Shown piece by piece: positions 23,324 through 32,266 of a stretch of 64,000 nucleotides of DNA. A program made the translations under genes and the position numbers. Within the stretch, counting starts at the first letter, position 1, and the number at the start of each line of letters is the position of its first letter. The notes under the pieces were generated by a model. That model saw only the letters and a program-made list of their open reading frames with translations, was not told where the DNA came from and searched no databases. Location: positions 62,001 to 126,000 of the forward strand of contig CABRHS010000003.1 in NCBI GenBank assembly GCA_902470815.1. Reading direction: 5' to 3'. The stretch comes from an uncultured Collinsella sp. (GTDB lineage: Bacteria; Actinomycetota; Coriobacteriia; Coriobacteriales; Coriobacteriaceae).

Positions 23324-25084
23324 ATGATTGATGTGATCAAACGATTCGGCCTCCCGTTCCGCCGCGAGCTCGTCCTGGGCCCGCTGAGCAAGCTCGTCGA
23401 GGTCGGGTTCGACCTGTGCACGCCCCTCGTGGTCGCTCTCATGATCGACCGGGGCGTGGGCACGCGTGATGTGCGCGCGCTCGCCTGGTACGGGGCCCTG
23501 CTCGCCGCGATGGCCCTGGCGGGATTCGCGTCCACCCTTATCTGCCAGAAGATGGCCTCACGCGCCTCGCAGGGTATCGGCACGGCTCTGCGCGATGCGT
23601 TGTTCACCCATGTGAACGAGTTGTCCGGTGCGGAGATCGACCGCTTCGGCACGCCGTCGCTCATCACTCGAATCACCAACGACGTCAACCAGGTTCAGCT
23701 CGCCATAGCCCTGGCGATCCGCCAGATGACGCGGTTCCCCCTGCTCGCCGTCGGCTCGATGGCCGCCGCGCTTTTGATCGACGCCCGGCTGGGCGTGGTG
23801 TTCCTCATCGCCACCCCGCTGATCGGCCTGGTGTTCTGGTTGGTCATGGCCAGGTGCATACCGTATTTCAAGCGCATGCAGCTCAAGCTCGACCGCATCG
23901 CGCTCATCACGCGCGAGGGGCTGTCCGGTGCGCGCGCGGTTCGCGCGTTCGTGCGCGAGGGGCATGAGCGGGAGAGGCTCGGCCGCGCGGCGGCGGACCA
24001 GGCGGACGTCGCCATCGCCGTTGGCCGTCTCACGAGCCTGCTCAACCCGGCCACCTTCCTCATCATGAATCTCGCCGTGTGCGCAATCTTGTGGGTGGGG
24101 GGCGCTCAGGTGAACGTGGGCGCCCTCACGCAGGGCCAGGTCATGGCGTTCGTGAACTACATGACGCAGACGCTTCTGGCTATCGTGTACGTGGCGAACC
24201 TCGTGGTGGTGTTCACGCGCGCGCAGGCGAGCGCGGAGCGCATCTTCGAGGTGCTCGATTGCGAGCCGAGCGTGCGCGACCCCGCCGTGGCGGCCGAGTG
24301 CCGCCGCAGCGCCCCGGTCTCCCAAGCGATTCGCTTGGCGGATGTGGGGTTCGCCTACCCCGGGGCCTCGCTCAGGGCCGTGGAGGGCGTGACACTGCAG
24401 GTTCCCGCAGGCGGGACGTTGGGCGTGATAGGCGGTACGGGATCGGGCAAGTCCACGCTCGCCCAGCTGCTGGTGCGCCTGTACGATGCGACCGAGGGCT
24501 CGATAGAGGTGCTCGGCGAAGACGTGCGCTCGCTGCCTTTGGGCGAGCTCCGCGCGATGATCGGCTATGTGCCGCAGAAGGCGGAATTGGTGAGCGGGAC
24601 GATCCGCTCCAACCTGCTGTGGCGCGACGCCTCCGCGTCCGATGCCGAGTTGTGGCGCGCGCTCGAGACCGCCCAGGCCGCCGAGTTCGTCCGCAGGCTC
24701 CCCCGGGGCCTCGACGCCGAGGTCGAGGCGGGCGGCGGAAACTTCTCCGGCGGCCAACGGCAGCGCCTCACGATCGCCCGGGCCCTGGTAGGCGACCCGC
24801 GCGTGCTCGTGTTGGATGACGCGTCCTCGGCGCTCGACCTCAAGACGGACGCTGAGCTCAGGACGGCCCTGCGCACCTGCCATGCCGGAGCCGCCCTGGG
24901 CGGTTGCACGGTGGTGGTGAGCCAGCGCGTGGCATCGGTGCGCGACGCCGACGTGATCTGCGTGATGCGCCGCGGCCGCGCCGTCGGCGTGGGAACGCAT
25001 GGGCAGCTGCTCGCCGATTGCCCGGTATACCGCGAGATCGTCGACTCCCAGCAGGCGGACGAGGGGGTTGTTGTCCATGGCTAA
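23324..25084 (+). CDS. ABC exporter subunit 1 (degenerate ATPase site)
   Basis: This 586-residue half-transporter has an N-terminal six-helix exporter domain (about 1-310) and a C-terminal ATPase domain (about 345-580). Walker A is GGTGSGKST and the signature is FSGGQRQR. Walker B reads VLVLDDASSALD, so the catalytic Glu is Asp. The switch His is replaced by Gln (VVVSQRVAS). That fits the inactive-site subunit of heterodimeric exporters such as BmrCD or TM287/288. It overlaps the next gene by eight bases (ATGGCTAA). The substrate is unknown; multidrug or lipid-like export is the family norm. ATG 23324 has AGGA nine bases upstream. Confidence 0.88.
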   Translation: MIDVIKRFGLPFRRELVLGPLSKLVEVGFDLCTPLVVALMIDRGVGTRDVRALAWYGALLAAMALAGFASTLICQKMASRASQGIGTALRDALFTHVNELSGAEIDRFGTPSLITRITNDVNQVQLAIALAIRQMTRFPLLAVGSMAAALLIDARLGVVFLIATPLIGLVFWLVMARCIPYFKRMQLKLDRIALITREGLSGARAVRAFVREGHERERLGRAAADQADVAIAVGRLTSLLNPATFLIMNLAVCAILWVGGAQVNVGALTQGQVMAFVNYMTQTLLAIVYVANLVVVFTRAQASAERIFEVLDCEPSVRDPAVAAECRRSAPVSQAIRLADVGFAYPGASLRAVEGVTLQVPAGGTLGVIGGTGSGKSTLAQLLVRLYDATEGSIEVLGEDVRSLPLGELRAMIGYVPQKAELVSGTIRSNLLWRDASASDAELWRALETAQAAEFVRRLPRGLDAEVEAGGGNFSGGQRQRLTIARALVGDPRVLVLDDASSALDLKTDAELRTALRTCHAGAALGGCTVVVSQRVASVRDADVICVMRRGRAVGVGTHGQLLADCPVYREIVDSQQADEGVVVHG

Positions 25085-26999
25085 CCCATATGCATCCACG
25101 GCGGGCGCGGCGACCATCGCCGCCACCGTGTCCGGCAACGACAGGCTCAACGACGCGCCCGGCCCAGGCCGATCCCCGGAGGGCTCGCCCGATCGCGGCA
25201 CGGCGGCCGTCGCCCGGCGCCTGCTCGCCCGCATGGCGCCCCATCGGGGCCTCCTCGCCGCGATCATGATGAGCGCCGCCGCCGCGGTCGTGCTTCAGCT
25301 CTATGTGCCCGTCATCATAGGATCCGGGATCGACTTGCTCGTGGGTGCGGGGCGCGTGGAGATGCCCGCGCTCATTCCCGTCATCGCCAGGCTCGCCGTC
25401 GTGGTCCTGGCTGCCTCCGCCCTGCAATGGCTACAGGGCTCCTGCATCAACCGCCTCTCGTGCGGGACGGTGCGCGACCTGCGCATCGAGGTCCAGGCAA
25501 AGCTCACGCGGCTGCCGCTCTCGAGCATCGACCGCCATGCCCATGGCGATTACATCTCCCGTGTTGTCAACGATGTCGATCAGGTGGGCGACGGCCTGCT
25601 CCAGGGTCTCACCCAGCTGTTCGGGGGCGTTGTGACGGTGGTCGCCACGCTCGGGTTCATGCTCGCCGCCTCGGTCCCCATGGCCATCGTGGTGATCTTG
25701 GTCACGCCGCTCTCGGTGGCCGCCGCGGGCGCGATGGCCAAATTCTCGTCGAACAGCTTCGCCCGGCAGATGGTCATACAGGGCAGGCTTTCGGCATATG
25801 TCGAGGAATACGTGGGGTCCCAGCGCCTGGTGAGCGCCTTCGCGTACGGCGACCGCGCGCATGAGGGGTTTGAGCGGCTCAACGGGGAGCTCTACGAGGC
25901 GGGCGAGAGGGCGCAGTTCCTGAGTTCGCTGGCCAACCCCGGCACGCGCTTCGTGAACAACCTCATCTACGCCGTGGTGGCGGTGGCCGGCTTCATCGGC
26001 GTGGTGACGGGCTTTCCCACGCGTCTCACCGTGGGCGGGGTCCAGATGTTCTTGGCCTATGCCAACCAGTACACCAAACCTTTCAACGAGATATCGGGCG
26101 TGGTGTCCCAGATCCAGGGCGCGCTGGCCTCCGCGCGTCGAATCTTCGCCCTGCTCGACCTGCCGGATGAGGATGCGGATGATGAGATGCCTCGCGCCGT
26201 AGAGGTCGGGCACGAGGTGGTGCCCGGGCCCGAGGCGGCTGCAGGCGCCGAGGCGGGCGCCGGGCACGGCGACGTCCGATTCGAGCACGTCGACTTCTCC
26301 TATGCTCCGGGCGAACCCGTGCTGCATGACATCTGCCTGCACGCGCGCCCCGGCATGCGCGTGGCGCTCGTGGGCCCCACGGGATGCGGCAAGACCACCC
26401 TCATCAGCCTGCTGTTGCGGTTCTACAGCGTGGACGCCGGGTGCATACTGGTGGACGGCGTCCCCATCGAGCGGATGCCCCGTCCCGCGCTTCGCCGCAC
26501 GTTCGGCATGGTGTTGCAGGAGAGCTGGCTGTTCGAGGGATCGGTTCGCGACAACATCGCCTACGGGCGCCCGGACGCCTCGCGCGCCGAGGTCGAGGAG
26601 GCCGCCCGCCGCGCCCATGCGGACTCGTTCATCCGCGCGCTGCCGGACGGGTACGACACGGTCCTGCCCGAGGGAGGGGGCTCCCTCTCGCAGGGGCAGC
26701 GCCAGCTGGTCTGCATCGCGCGCGTCATGCTCACCGACCCTGAGGTCCTGCTGCTCGACGAGGCCACGAGCAATATCGACACCCGTACCGAGCTGCAGGT
26801 GCAGCGCGCGTTCGACGAGCTCATGCGCGGCAGGACGAGCCTGGTGGTGGCGCACCGGCTGAGCACCGTTCGCAACGCCGACCTCATCCTGGTCATGCGC
26901 GACGGCCGCATCGTGGAGCGGGGCACGCATGGGGAGCTCATGGCCGCGGGCGGCTTCTACGCGGAGCTGCACGACAGCCAGTTCGCCTCTGGAGATTAG
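25077..26999 (+). CDS. ABC exporter subunit 2 (catalytic ATPase site)
   Basis: This 640-residue partner of the preceding subunit has a longer N-terminal extension, a six-helix exporter domain (about 60-360) and an ATPase domain (about 400-635). Walker A is GPTGCGKTT, Walker B is VLLLDEATSNID with the catalytic Glu, and the switch His is present (LVVAHRLS). Its signature is LSQGQ in place of LSGGQ, so the defective signature faces the partner's defective Walker B, as expected for an asymmetric heterodimer. An Ala/Glu-rich insert of about 30 residues precedes the ATPase domain. ATG 25077 lies inside the end of the upstream gene, with GAGGGGG eight bases before it. Confidence 0.9.
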   Translation: MANPYASTAGAATIAATVSGNDRLNDAPGPGRSPEGSPDRGTAAVARRLLARMAPHRGLLAAIMMSAAAAVVLQLYVPVIIGSGIDLLVGAGRVEMPALIPVIARLAVVVLAASALQWLQGSCINRLSCGTVRDLRIEVQAKLTRLPLSSIDRHAHGDYISRVVNDVDQVGDGLLQGLTQLFGGVVTVVATLGFMLAASVPMAIVVILVTPLSVAAAGAMAKFSSNSFARQMVIQGRLSAYVEEYVGSQRLVSAFAYGDRAHEGFERLNGELYEAGERAQFLSSLANPGTRFVNNLIYAVVAVAGFIGVVTGFPTRLTVGGVQMFLAYANQYTKPFNEISGVVSQIQGALASARRIFALLDLPDEDADDEMPRAVEVGHEVVPGPEAAAGAEAGAGHGDVRFEHVDFSYAPGEPVLHDICLHARPGMRVALVGPTGCGKTTLISLLLRFYSVDAGCILVDGVPIERMPRPALRRTFGMVLQESWLFEGSVRDNIAYGRPDASRAEVEEAARRAHADSFIRALPDGYDTVLPEGGGSLSQGQRQLVCIARVMLTDPEVLLLDEATSNIDTRTELQVQRAFDELMRGRTSLVVAHRLSTVRNADLILVMRDGRIVERGTHGELMAAGGFYAELHDSQFASGD

Positions 27000-27251
27000 G
27001 TCCTGCGCGCCGGCAGGCTCGCATCCGCCGTCTCGGGCGCGCCTGCTTTGCGAAAACCTGAACGGCGCAAAATCACCGGCGAACGGTAGGTGCCTTGGAC
27101 GAGATTTCCATTTCCGTGGAAGCGTGCACGTAAAAGCGCGTTCGCGCCCGCGCATTCCCGATGTCCCGTATTCTGCAAACAGCTGCAGCGAGCGAAGCTT
27201 CGCCTCTTCGCCTACGGACAAATCCCCATTGAGTTTTTGGGAGGGAATGGG
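27000..27251 (+). other. leader region of the alpha-glucoside PTS operon
   Basis: No gene is called in these 252 bases. A small inverted repeat, TTCCA-TTTCCG-TGGAA (27106-27121), is a possible operator, and GCGAAGCTTCGC (27192-27203) is a perfect 12-base palindrome. GGGAGG at 27239-27244 is the ribosome site for the PTS gene. No promoter could be assigned with confidence. Confidence 0.4.
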
Positions 27252-28799
27252 ATGAACCTCGACATCCAAGGTGCGATGAAGCGCTTCTCAGGCGCGATCA
27301 TCAAACCCGTCATGTTCCTCGCGGTAGCCGGTATCTTGCTGGCCGTGAGCGTAATCCTCAAGATGGAGGGCATGCCCGAGCCTGTGGTCATGCTCGGCCA
27401 GCTCATCTACACCTGCGTCAATTCCGGCGTGGTCGGCAACCTCGGCCTCATCTTCTGCATCGGCCTCACCTGCGCCCTCGCTAACAAGCGCGCCGGCGAC
27501 GCCGCCGTCATCGCCGCCTCGACCTTCCTGGTCTTCCTGTACGCCAACAACGCCTGGCTCACCAACAACGGCATGCTCATCGATCCCACGGGCGGCCTGT
27601 ACGGCACAGGTCAGGGCGTCGTCCTGGGCATCCAGGTCGTCGACATGGGCGTCTTCATCGGCATCATCCTCGGCTGCCTCAACGGCTGGGTGTTCAATAA
27701 GTTCTGCGACACCAAGTTCCCCGAGGTCTTCAGCACCTACGGCGGCACCAAGTTCGTCTTCCTCATCGCCATCTTCATCGCCGGCGCCCTCGGCATCGTC
27801 ATGTGCTACGTGTGGCCCGTCGTGAACGGCTGGATCAACGGCTTGCAGGACTTCATGTACGGCACGGGCTACGCCGGCCAGTTCGTCTACGGCTTCCTCA
27901 ACAAGCTCCTGATCCCCACCGGCATGCATCACCTGCTCTGGATGCCCTTCATGTACTCCGCCGTGGGCGGCACCGCCCAGATCGCCGGCGAGGCGTATGC
28001 GGGTTCCTACAACATCTTCATGGCCGAGCTGGGCAACGCGTCCGCCATCACCGCCATGGACCCCTCCATCCGCTTCAGCCTGCTCGGCTTCGGCAAGTGG
28101 TTCGGTACCGTGGGTACGGTTCTCGCATTCATCTCCGTGGCCAAGCCCCAGCATCGCGCCCAGGTCCGCGCCATGCTTGTGCCTGCCGCCCTCGTCGCCA
28201 TCCTCGCGGGCATCACCGAGCCCTTCGAGTTCATGTACCTGTGGGCCTCGCCGATCCTGTTCGTGGTGAACGCCGCGCTTGACGGCCTGTTCCAGTGCAT
28301 CCTGTTCGCCTCCGGTTTCCGCGCCCTGCTCACGGGCTTCATCGAGACCGTCCCCGGCCTCATCGCCCTGCCCGCCGGCCTGTCCCAGTGGTTCATGGTG
28401 ATCCCGGTCGGCCTGGTGGCCATCGCCGTGTGGTTCTTCGTCTTCCGCTTCCTCATCCTCAAGCTCAACCTGGTCACCCCCGGTCGCGAGGACGAGGACG
28501 AGAAGCTCGACGAGGTTGACGGCGCCACCCCCTTGGCCTCCGGCGTCTCCCCCGAGAGCGTCCAGGTGATCATCGACGGCCTTGGCGGTGCCGCGAACAT
28601 CAAGAAGGTCATGAATTGCTTCACCCGCCTGCGCGTCGACGTCGAGGACATGTCCCTCGTCGACGAGGACAAGATCAACGAGTACAGGAACTCCGGCATC
28701 GTCCACGGCGGCCCCAACAACATCCAGATCGTCATCGGCCTGAAGGTCCAGGATGTGACCGAGGCAGTGAAGGTCGCCCTCGGCATGAAGGACGAGTAG
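27252..28799 (+). CDS. PTS permease EIICB, alpha-glucoside (maltose) type
   Basis: This 515-residue PTS transporter has an N-terminal EIIC membrane domain (about 1-420) with the typical LLIPTGMHHLLWMPF and GITEPFEFMYLWASP segments. A C-terminal EIIB domain (about 440-515) carries the phosphorylated Cys in MNCFTRLRVDV. No EIIA domain is fused, so it must borrow one. The domain order and the adjacent GH4 6-phospho-alpha-glucosidase indicate uptake and phosphorylation of maltose or another alpha-glucoside. ATG 27252 has GGGAGG eight bases upstream. An ATG at 27090 would prepend 54 unconserved residues and is rejected. Confidence 0.9.
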   Translation: MNLDIQGAMKRFSGAIIKPVMFLAVAGILLAVSVILKMEGMPEPVVMLGQLIYTCVNSGVVGNLGLIFCIGLTCALANKRAGDAAVIAASTFLVFLYANNAWLTNNGMLIDPTGGLYGTGQGVVLGIQVVDMGVFIGIILGCLNGWVFNKFCDTKFPEVFSTYGGTKFVFLIAIFIAGALGIVMCYVWPVVNGWINGLQDFMYGTGYAGQFVYGFLNKLLIPTGMHHLLWMPFMYSAVGGTAQIAGEAYAGSYNIFMAELGNASAITAMDPSIRFSLLGFGKWFGTVGTVLAFISVAKPQHRAQVRAMLVPAALVAILAGITEPFEFMYLWASPILFVVNAALDGLFQCILFASGFRALLTGFIETVPGLIALPAGLSQWFMVIPVGLVAIAVWFFVFRFLILKLNLVTPGREDEDEKLDEVDGATPLASGVSPESVQVIIDGLGGAANIKKVMNCFTRLRVDVEDMSLVDEDKINEYRNSGIVHGGPNNIQIVIGLKVQDVTEAVKVALGMKDE

Positions 28800-28819
28800 A
28801 CCTTCCGAATCTCGGAACG

Positions 28820-28854
28820 GCCGGGTGCGGACGCCCCCGCTTCCCGCACCCGGC
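28820..28854 (+). other. intercistronic hairpin between PTS and GH4 genes
   Basis: GCCGGGTGCGG (28820-28830) pairs perfectly with CCGCACCCGGC (28844-28854) around a 13-base loop. There is no T run, so an mRNA stabiliser or partial attenuator is more likely than a terminator. Confidence 0.6.
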
Positions 28855-28979
28855 GCCCCAACCACGGTATCCATGGGATGCGCGGCGAGTCGTGTGGCCG
28901 CGCGATACAGCGGCCCCCGGCCCCCGGCGCTCCGCCTATCCCGCAGCATACGGTCATAACTACAAGGAGAGGTAAGACC

Positions 28980-30329
28980 ATGAGCAAAGAGCAGTTTGTC
29001 GTCACCATCGTCGGCGGCGGTTCCCGTTACACCCCCGGCATCCTCAAGATGCTCGTCGCCGAGAAGGACCGCTTCCCGCTGTCCAAGGTCGTCCTGTACG
29101 ACAACGAGTATGAGCGCAACGCCAAGATCGGCGAGTACGGCCGCATCCTCATGAGCGAGTACTACCCGGAGTGCGAGGTCGTGGACACCACCGATCCCGA
29201 GACCGCGTTCACCGGCATCGACTTCGCCTTCATGCAGATCCGCGCAGGCCGCCTCTCGATGCGCGCCTCCGACGAGCACATCGCCCTCAAGCACGGCTGC
29301 ATCGGCCAGGAGACCTGCGGCGCCGGCGGCTTTGCCTACGGCATGCGCTCCATCCCGGCTGTCTGCGACATCATCAAGGACATCCGCAAGTATTCGCCCG
29401 AGGCCTGGGTCCTCAACTACTCCAACCCCGCGGCTATCGTCGCCGAGGCGACCAAGCGCGTCTTCCCTGGCGACAAGCGCATCATCAACATCTGCGACAT
29501 GCCGGTCGGCATCATGAACCAGTACGCGGATGAGCTCGGCGTGCCCCGCAACTCCATCGAGGCCCGCTACTTCGGCCTGAACCACTACGGCTGGTTCACC
29601 GCCATCCTGGACAAGAAGACCGGCGAGGACTACCTGCCGCGCCTGCGCGAGATCTTCTCCGAGGACCTGCCCGAGGACGCCTTCTCCGACATCGACCCCA
29701 GCTGGTCCGCCACCTTCCACTTCATGCGCAAGATGGTCCGCGAGTGCTCCGACGGCATGATGCCCAACACCTATCTGCAGTACTACCTGTACCGCGATCA
29801 CATGCTCGCCCACGAGGACCCCAACCACACCCGTGCCGACGAGTGCATGGAGGGCCACGAGAAGCAGATCTTCGAGATGGTCGAGGAGGTCATCGCCAAC
29901 GGCAAGCTCGAAGGCACCAAGCACGCCTTCACCATCGAGAGCCTCAAGGACGACGACCACGCCTCCTACATCGCCGACCTGGCCTACGCCATCTCGCACA
30001 ACACGCATGACGTGTTCCTGTGCATGACCGAGAACACGGGCGTCATCCCCAACTTCTCCGAGGGCGCCATGGTCGAGGTCCCCTGCATGATCGGCGCGAA
30101 CGGCGTGGAGCCCCTCAACGTCGGCGAGATCCCGACCTTCCAGAAGGGCCTGCTCGAGAACCAGTTCGCCTACGAGAAGCTCACGGTGGACGCGTGCCTG
30201 GAGGGCAGCTACCGCAAGGCCCTCGACGCGCTGACCCTCAACCGCCTGGTGGGCGACACCGATCGCGCCCGCGCCCTTCTCGACGACTACATCGAGGCCA
30301 ACAAGGGTTACTGGCCTGAGCTGAACTAG
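28980..30329 (+). CDS. GH4 6-phospho-alpha-glucosidase
   Basis: This 449-residue family GH4 enzyme cleaves 6-phospho-alpha-glucosides by an NAD+- and Mn2+-dependent redox mechanism. The N-terminal dinucleotide motif is VTIVGGGSRYTPG. The metal site has the Cys of NICDMP and the His of FGLNHYGW. The CDMP form is the published marker of alpha-specific members, whereas beta-specific ones have CNVP or similar. This agrees with the alpha-glucoside PTS gene upstream. Codon use is strongly biased, suggesting high expression. ATG 28980 follows AAGGAGAGG. Confidence 0.93.
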   Translation: MSKEQFVVTIVGGGSRYTPGILKMLVAEKDRFPLSKVVLYDNEYERNAKIGEYGRILMSEYYPECEVVDTTDPETAFTGIDFAFMQIRAGRLSMRASDEHIALKHGCIGQETCGAGGFAYGMRSIPAVCDIIKDIRKYSPEAWVLNYSNPAAIVAEATKRVFPGDKRIINICDMPVGIMNQYADELGVPRNSIEARYFGLNHYGWFTAILDKKTGEDYLPRLREIFSEDLPEDAFSDIDPSWSATFHFMRKMVRECSDGMMPNTYLQYYLYRDHMLAHEDPNHTRADECMEGHEKQIFEMVEEVIANGKLEGTKHAFTIESLKDDDHASYIADLAYAISHNTHDVFLCMTENTGVIPNFSEGAMVEVPCMIGANGVEPLNVGEIPTFQKGLLENQFAYEKLTVDACLEGSYRKALDALTLNRLVGDTDRARALLDDYIEANKGYWPELN

Positions 30330-30341
30330 CGAACCGACGAT

Positions 30342-30396
30342 AAGGTCGCGCCCCTTGCCCGGTAATAGCACGGATGCGGGTTGGGGGCGCGGCCTT
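30342..30396 (+). terminator. stem-loop after the GH4 gene
   Basis: AAGGTCGCGCCCC pairs with GGGGCGCGGCCTT (one G-U), enclosing a smaller CCC/GGG hairpin. It starts 12 bases after the stop. The following TCGCGTTT is a poor T run, so termination may be partial. Confidence 0.5.
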
Positions 30397-30436
30397 TCGC
30401 GTTTGGCCGGTCATGTCATCGAGAGAGGAAATGAAG

Positions 30437-30676
30437 ATGAGCAAGCTCGGCAATCTGTGGAATCAGTACGAGTGCCTGGCGCCCAGGCGCAAGCCGGGCG
30501 TCGTCCTGGAAATCGCCGCCGGCCTTTGGTACCCCCTCGCCGGTTTCATCCTATGGGCGTTTTTCAAGGTTCGCGGGTCCGCCCCGGTCTTCCGCGGCGC
30601 GCCCCTTGCCGGCGCCGTCGTCTCCCTGGCGCTGTTTACGGTACAGTTCTTCGTGGGTGCCGCGCTCGCCGCATAA
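30437..30676 (+). CDS. small two-segment membrane protein, unknown
   Basis: This 79-residue protein has two hydrophobic segments (VVLEIAAGLWYPLAGFILWA and the C-terminal AVVSLALFTVQFFVGAALAA) and a basic N-terminal stretch (CLAPRRKPG). I do not recognise a family. ATG 30437 has AGGA seven bases upstream. A second ATG six bases earlier is too close to the ribosome site. It sits between the GH4 gene and two RpiR regulators, so it could belong to the alpha-glucoside locus, but nothing in the sequence shows a role. Confidence 0.6.
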   Translation: MSKLGNLWNQYECLAPRRKPGVVLEIAAGLWYPLAGFILWAFFKVRGSAPVFRGAPLAGAVVSLALFTVQFFVGAALAA

Positions 30677-30731
30677 CGTGCGGTGCGGGACGGGACCGCG
30701 GATAGGGAACCGGCAAGAAGGAGCCGATCGC

Positions 30732-31430
30732 ATGGTTGGGCTGACGCCGCTCGAACACGACATCATCCAATTGCTCACCCAGCACATCTCCTGCAATGAG
30801 GAGGTCTCGCTCACGGAGCTTGCAGATGAGTGCCATGTCGCCAAGAGCACGGTGGTCAAGGCGGTGCAGAAGCTCGGATACGGTGGGTTCGGCGACCTCA
30901 CGTGCAACGTCCGCCTCAACGCCCAGCACGCCGGCGGCCTGCTTCCACGAAGGCCCGTCTCCGGAGACCTCGACGCCCAAGTCGATGCCCTGGCCCATCT
31001 TCTGTGGTCGTGCCGTGACAGGCACAGCATCCTGTTCTCCGGTGACAATCGTATCGGCGCGCCGCTTTCGGCCTACATGTGCCGGAAGCTTGCCATGTTC
31101 GGCATATTCGCGAGCGCGTCCTATGATTACCTGATGGTCGAGCATCACGCCCTGGAGCCCGGTGCCGCCATCTTCTTCTTCCACCGTGAGCTGCCCGGCA
31201 GGGCGGAGTGGGGCCAAAGGCAGGGCTACGGCGAGGGAATGCTCCGCGCGGCGCGTGCGGCCGGGTTTTCCATCGTGGCGTTTTCCGACGATCCGGACAA
31301 GGGCGCCCAGGAGGGCGCCGACCTGCTCCTCGAGATCGAGGAGAACGATGAGGCGGGGGTCGACCTGTACCTCACGCGCGTCCTCATGGTGTTCGAGATG
31401 GCCTTGGCGCGGCTGTCCGGAGGTCTGTGA
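30732..31430 (+). CDS. MurR/RpiR family transcription regulator
   Basis: This 232-residue protein begins with an RpiR-type HTH (MVGLTPLEHDIIQLLTQHIS, then VSLTELADECHVAKSTVVKAVQKLGYGGF). A degenerate SIS-like domain follows (about 90-230) with HSILFSGDNRIGAPLSAYM and FSIVAFSDDPDKGAQ. RpiR proteins sense phosphosugars, so control of the alpha-glucoside PTS/GH4 genes upstream is likely. GAAGGAG precedes ATG 30732. Its TGA overlaps the ATG of the next regulator by one base, implying translational coupling and perhaps joint function. Confidence 0.8.
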   Translation: MVGLTPLEHDIIQLLTQHISCNEEVSLTELADECHVAKSTVVKAVQKLGYGGFGDLTCNVRLNAQHAGGLLPRRPVSGDLDAQVDALAHLLWSCRDRHSILFSGDNRIGAPLSAYMCRKLAMFGIFASASYDYLMVEHHALEPGAAIFFFHRELPGRAEWGQRQGYGEGMLRAARAAGFSIVAFSDDPDKGAQEGADLLLEIEENDEAGVDLYLTRVLMVFEMALARLSGGL

Positions 31431-32071
31431 TGCTTCTGGATAACGAGCGACTCGTATATGCCGCCGTGCGCCGGTTCGCGCAGCGGGGCGAACGGCCCAC
31501 CATCGCCGCGATCTCAGAGGAGACCGGGGTGCCGCGATCGAGCGTCGCGCGCGTGGCCGAGACGATGGGCTATCGCGGTTGGGTGGATTTCACCACGCAG
31601 CTCGTTCGATATTTCGCCTCGTTCCAGCAGGAGGACACCCTGGGCGACAGCGTCAAGCTGGTCGCGTCGGTGCTCGAGGCGTGTGGCGAGCGCCCCGTGC
31701 TGGTGGACGCGATCGGCGATGCCGAGATCTTCGCCCAGGTGGGCGTGCTCCGCCTGTGCGAGGCCGGGTTCAACGCCATGCCGTACGGCCCGGGGGTGGT
31801 GGAGGCCCGCGCCTCCCGTTCGCAGGCCGGGGCGTTGATCGTGGTCAATGAGAGCGGGATGTCCCTGCTGCCCACGTGCCTGAAGGCCGCCGGCGCCGGG
31901 TTCGACATCATCGCGATCACGGCGAGCCACGACACGCCGGTATCCAAGCTCGCCAAGGTGAACGTCGTCATCAAGAACAACAAGTCGACTCCGGACGCAT
32001 ATGAGCCGAATTATTTCACGGCGGGTGTGTTCGCCTTCATGGAGCGCGTTTTCGACAGGGTGGCACGTTAG
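31430..32071 (+). CDS. second RpiR-like transcription regulator
   Basis: This 213-residue protein has a short HTH (LVYAAVRRFAQRGERPTIAA, ISEETGVPRSSVARVAETMGYRGW) and an SIS-like domain (about 75-213: RPVLVDAIGDAEIFAQVG, GALIVVNESGMSLLPT and IIAITASHDTPVSKLAKVN). It is a paralog in type, although not close in sequence, of the regulator it overlaps. GGAGG at 31419-31423 serves ATG 31430. Two adjacent RpiR genes suggest a heteromeric repressor or two signals for one locus. The downstream MFS gene has its own upstream region. Confidence 0.75.
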   Translation: MLLDNERLVYAAVRRFAQRGERPTIAAISEETGVPRSSVARVAETMGYRGWVDFTTQLVRYFASFQQEDTLGDSVKLVASVLEACGERPVLVDAIGDAEIFAQVGVLRLCEAGFNAMPYGPGVVEARASRSQAGALIVVNESGMSLLPTCLKAAGAGFDIIAITASHDTPVSKLAKVNVVIKNNKSTPDAYEPNYFTAGVFAFMERVFDRVAR

Positions 32072-32266
32072 GCGGGCGTCGCTCGAGGGTGCCCTCTCCC
32101 GGGTCCGCATGCCCCGGTTCGTTCAGGTGCCCACCCCTTTGACACTGGCTTTACGTTCGTCTGGCGGATTCCTGACACGGCATGGATTCCCGGTGCCGTA
32201 TCATTCATCTATCTATGTTGAAGGGCCCGCGAAGATGAGCGCGCGGGGGAACGGGGAGTAACCGTC

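Noticed and set aside
27288..30371. 1,027-codon open frame on the - strand
   Set aside because: It mirrors the PTS EIICB and GH4 genes with low-complexity Val/Asp/His composition and no domain.
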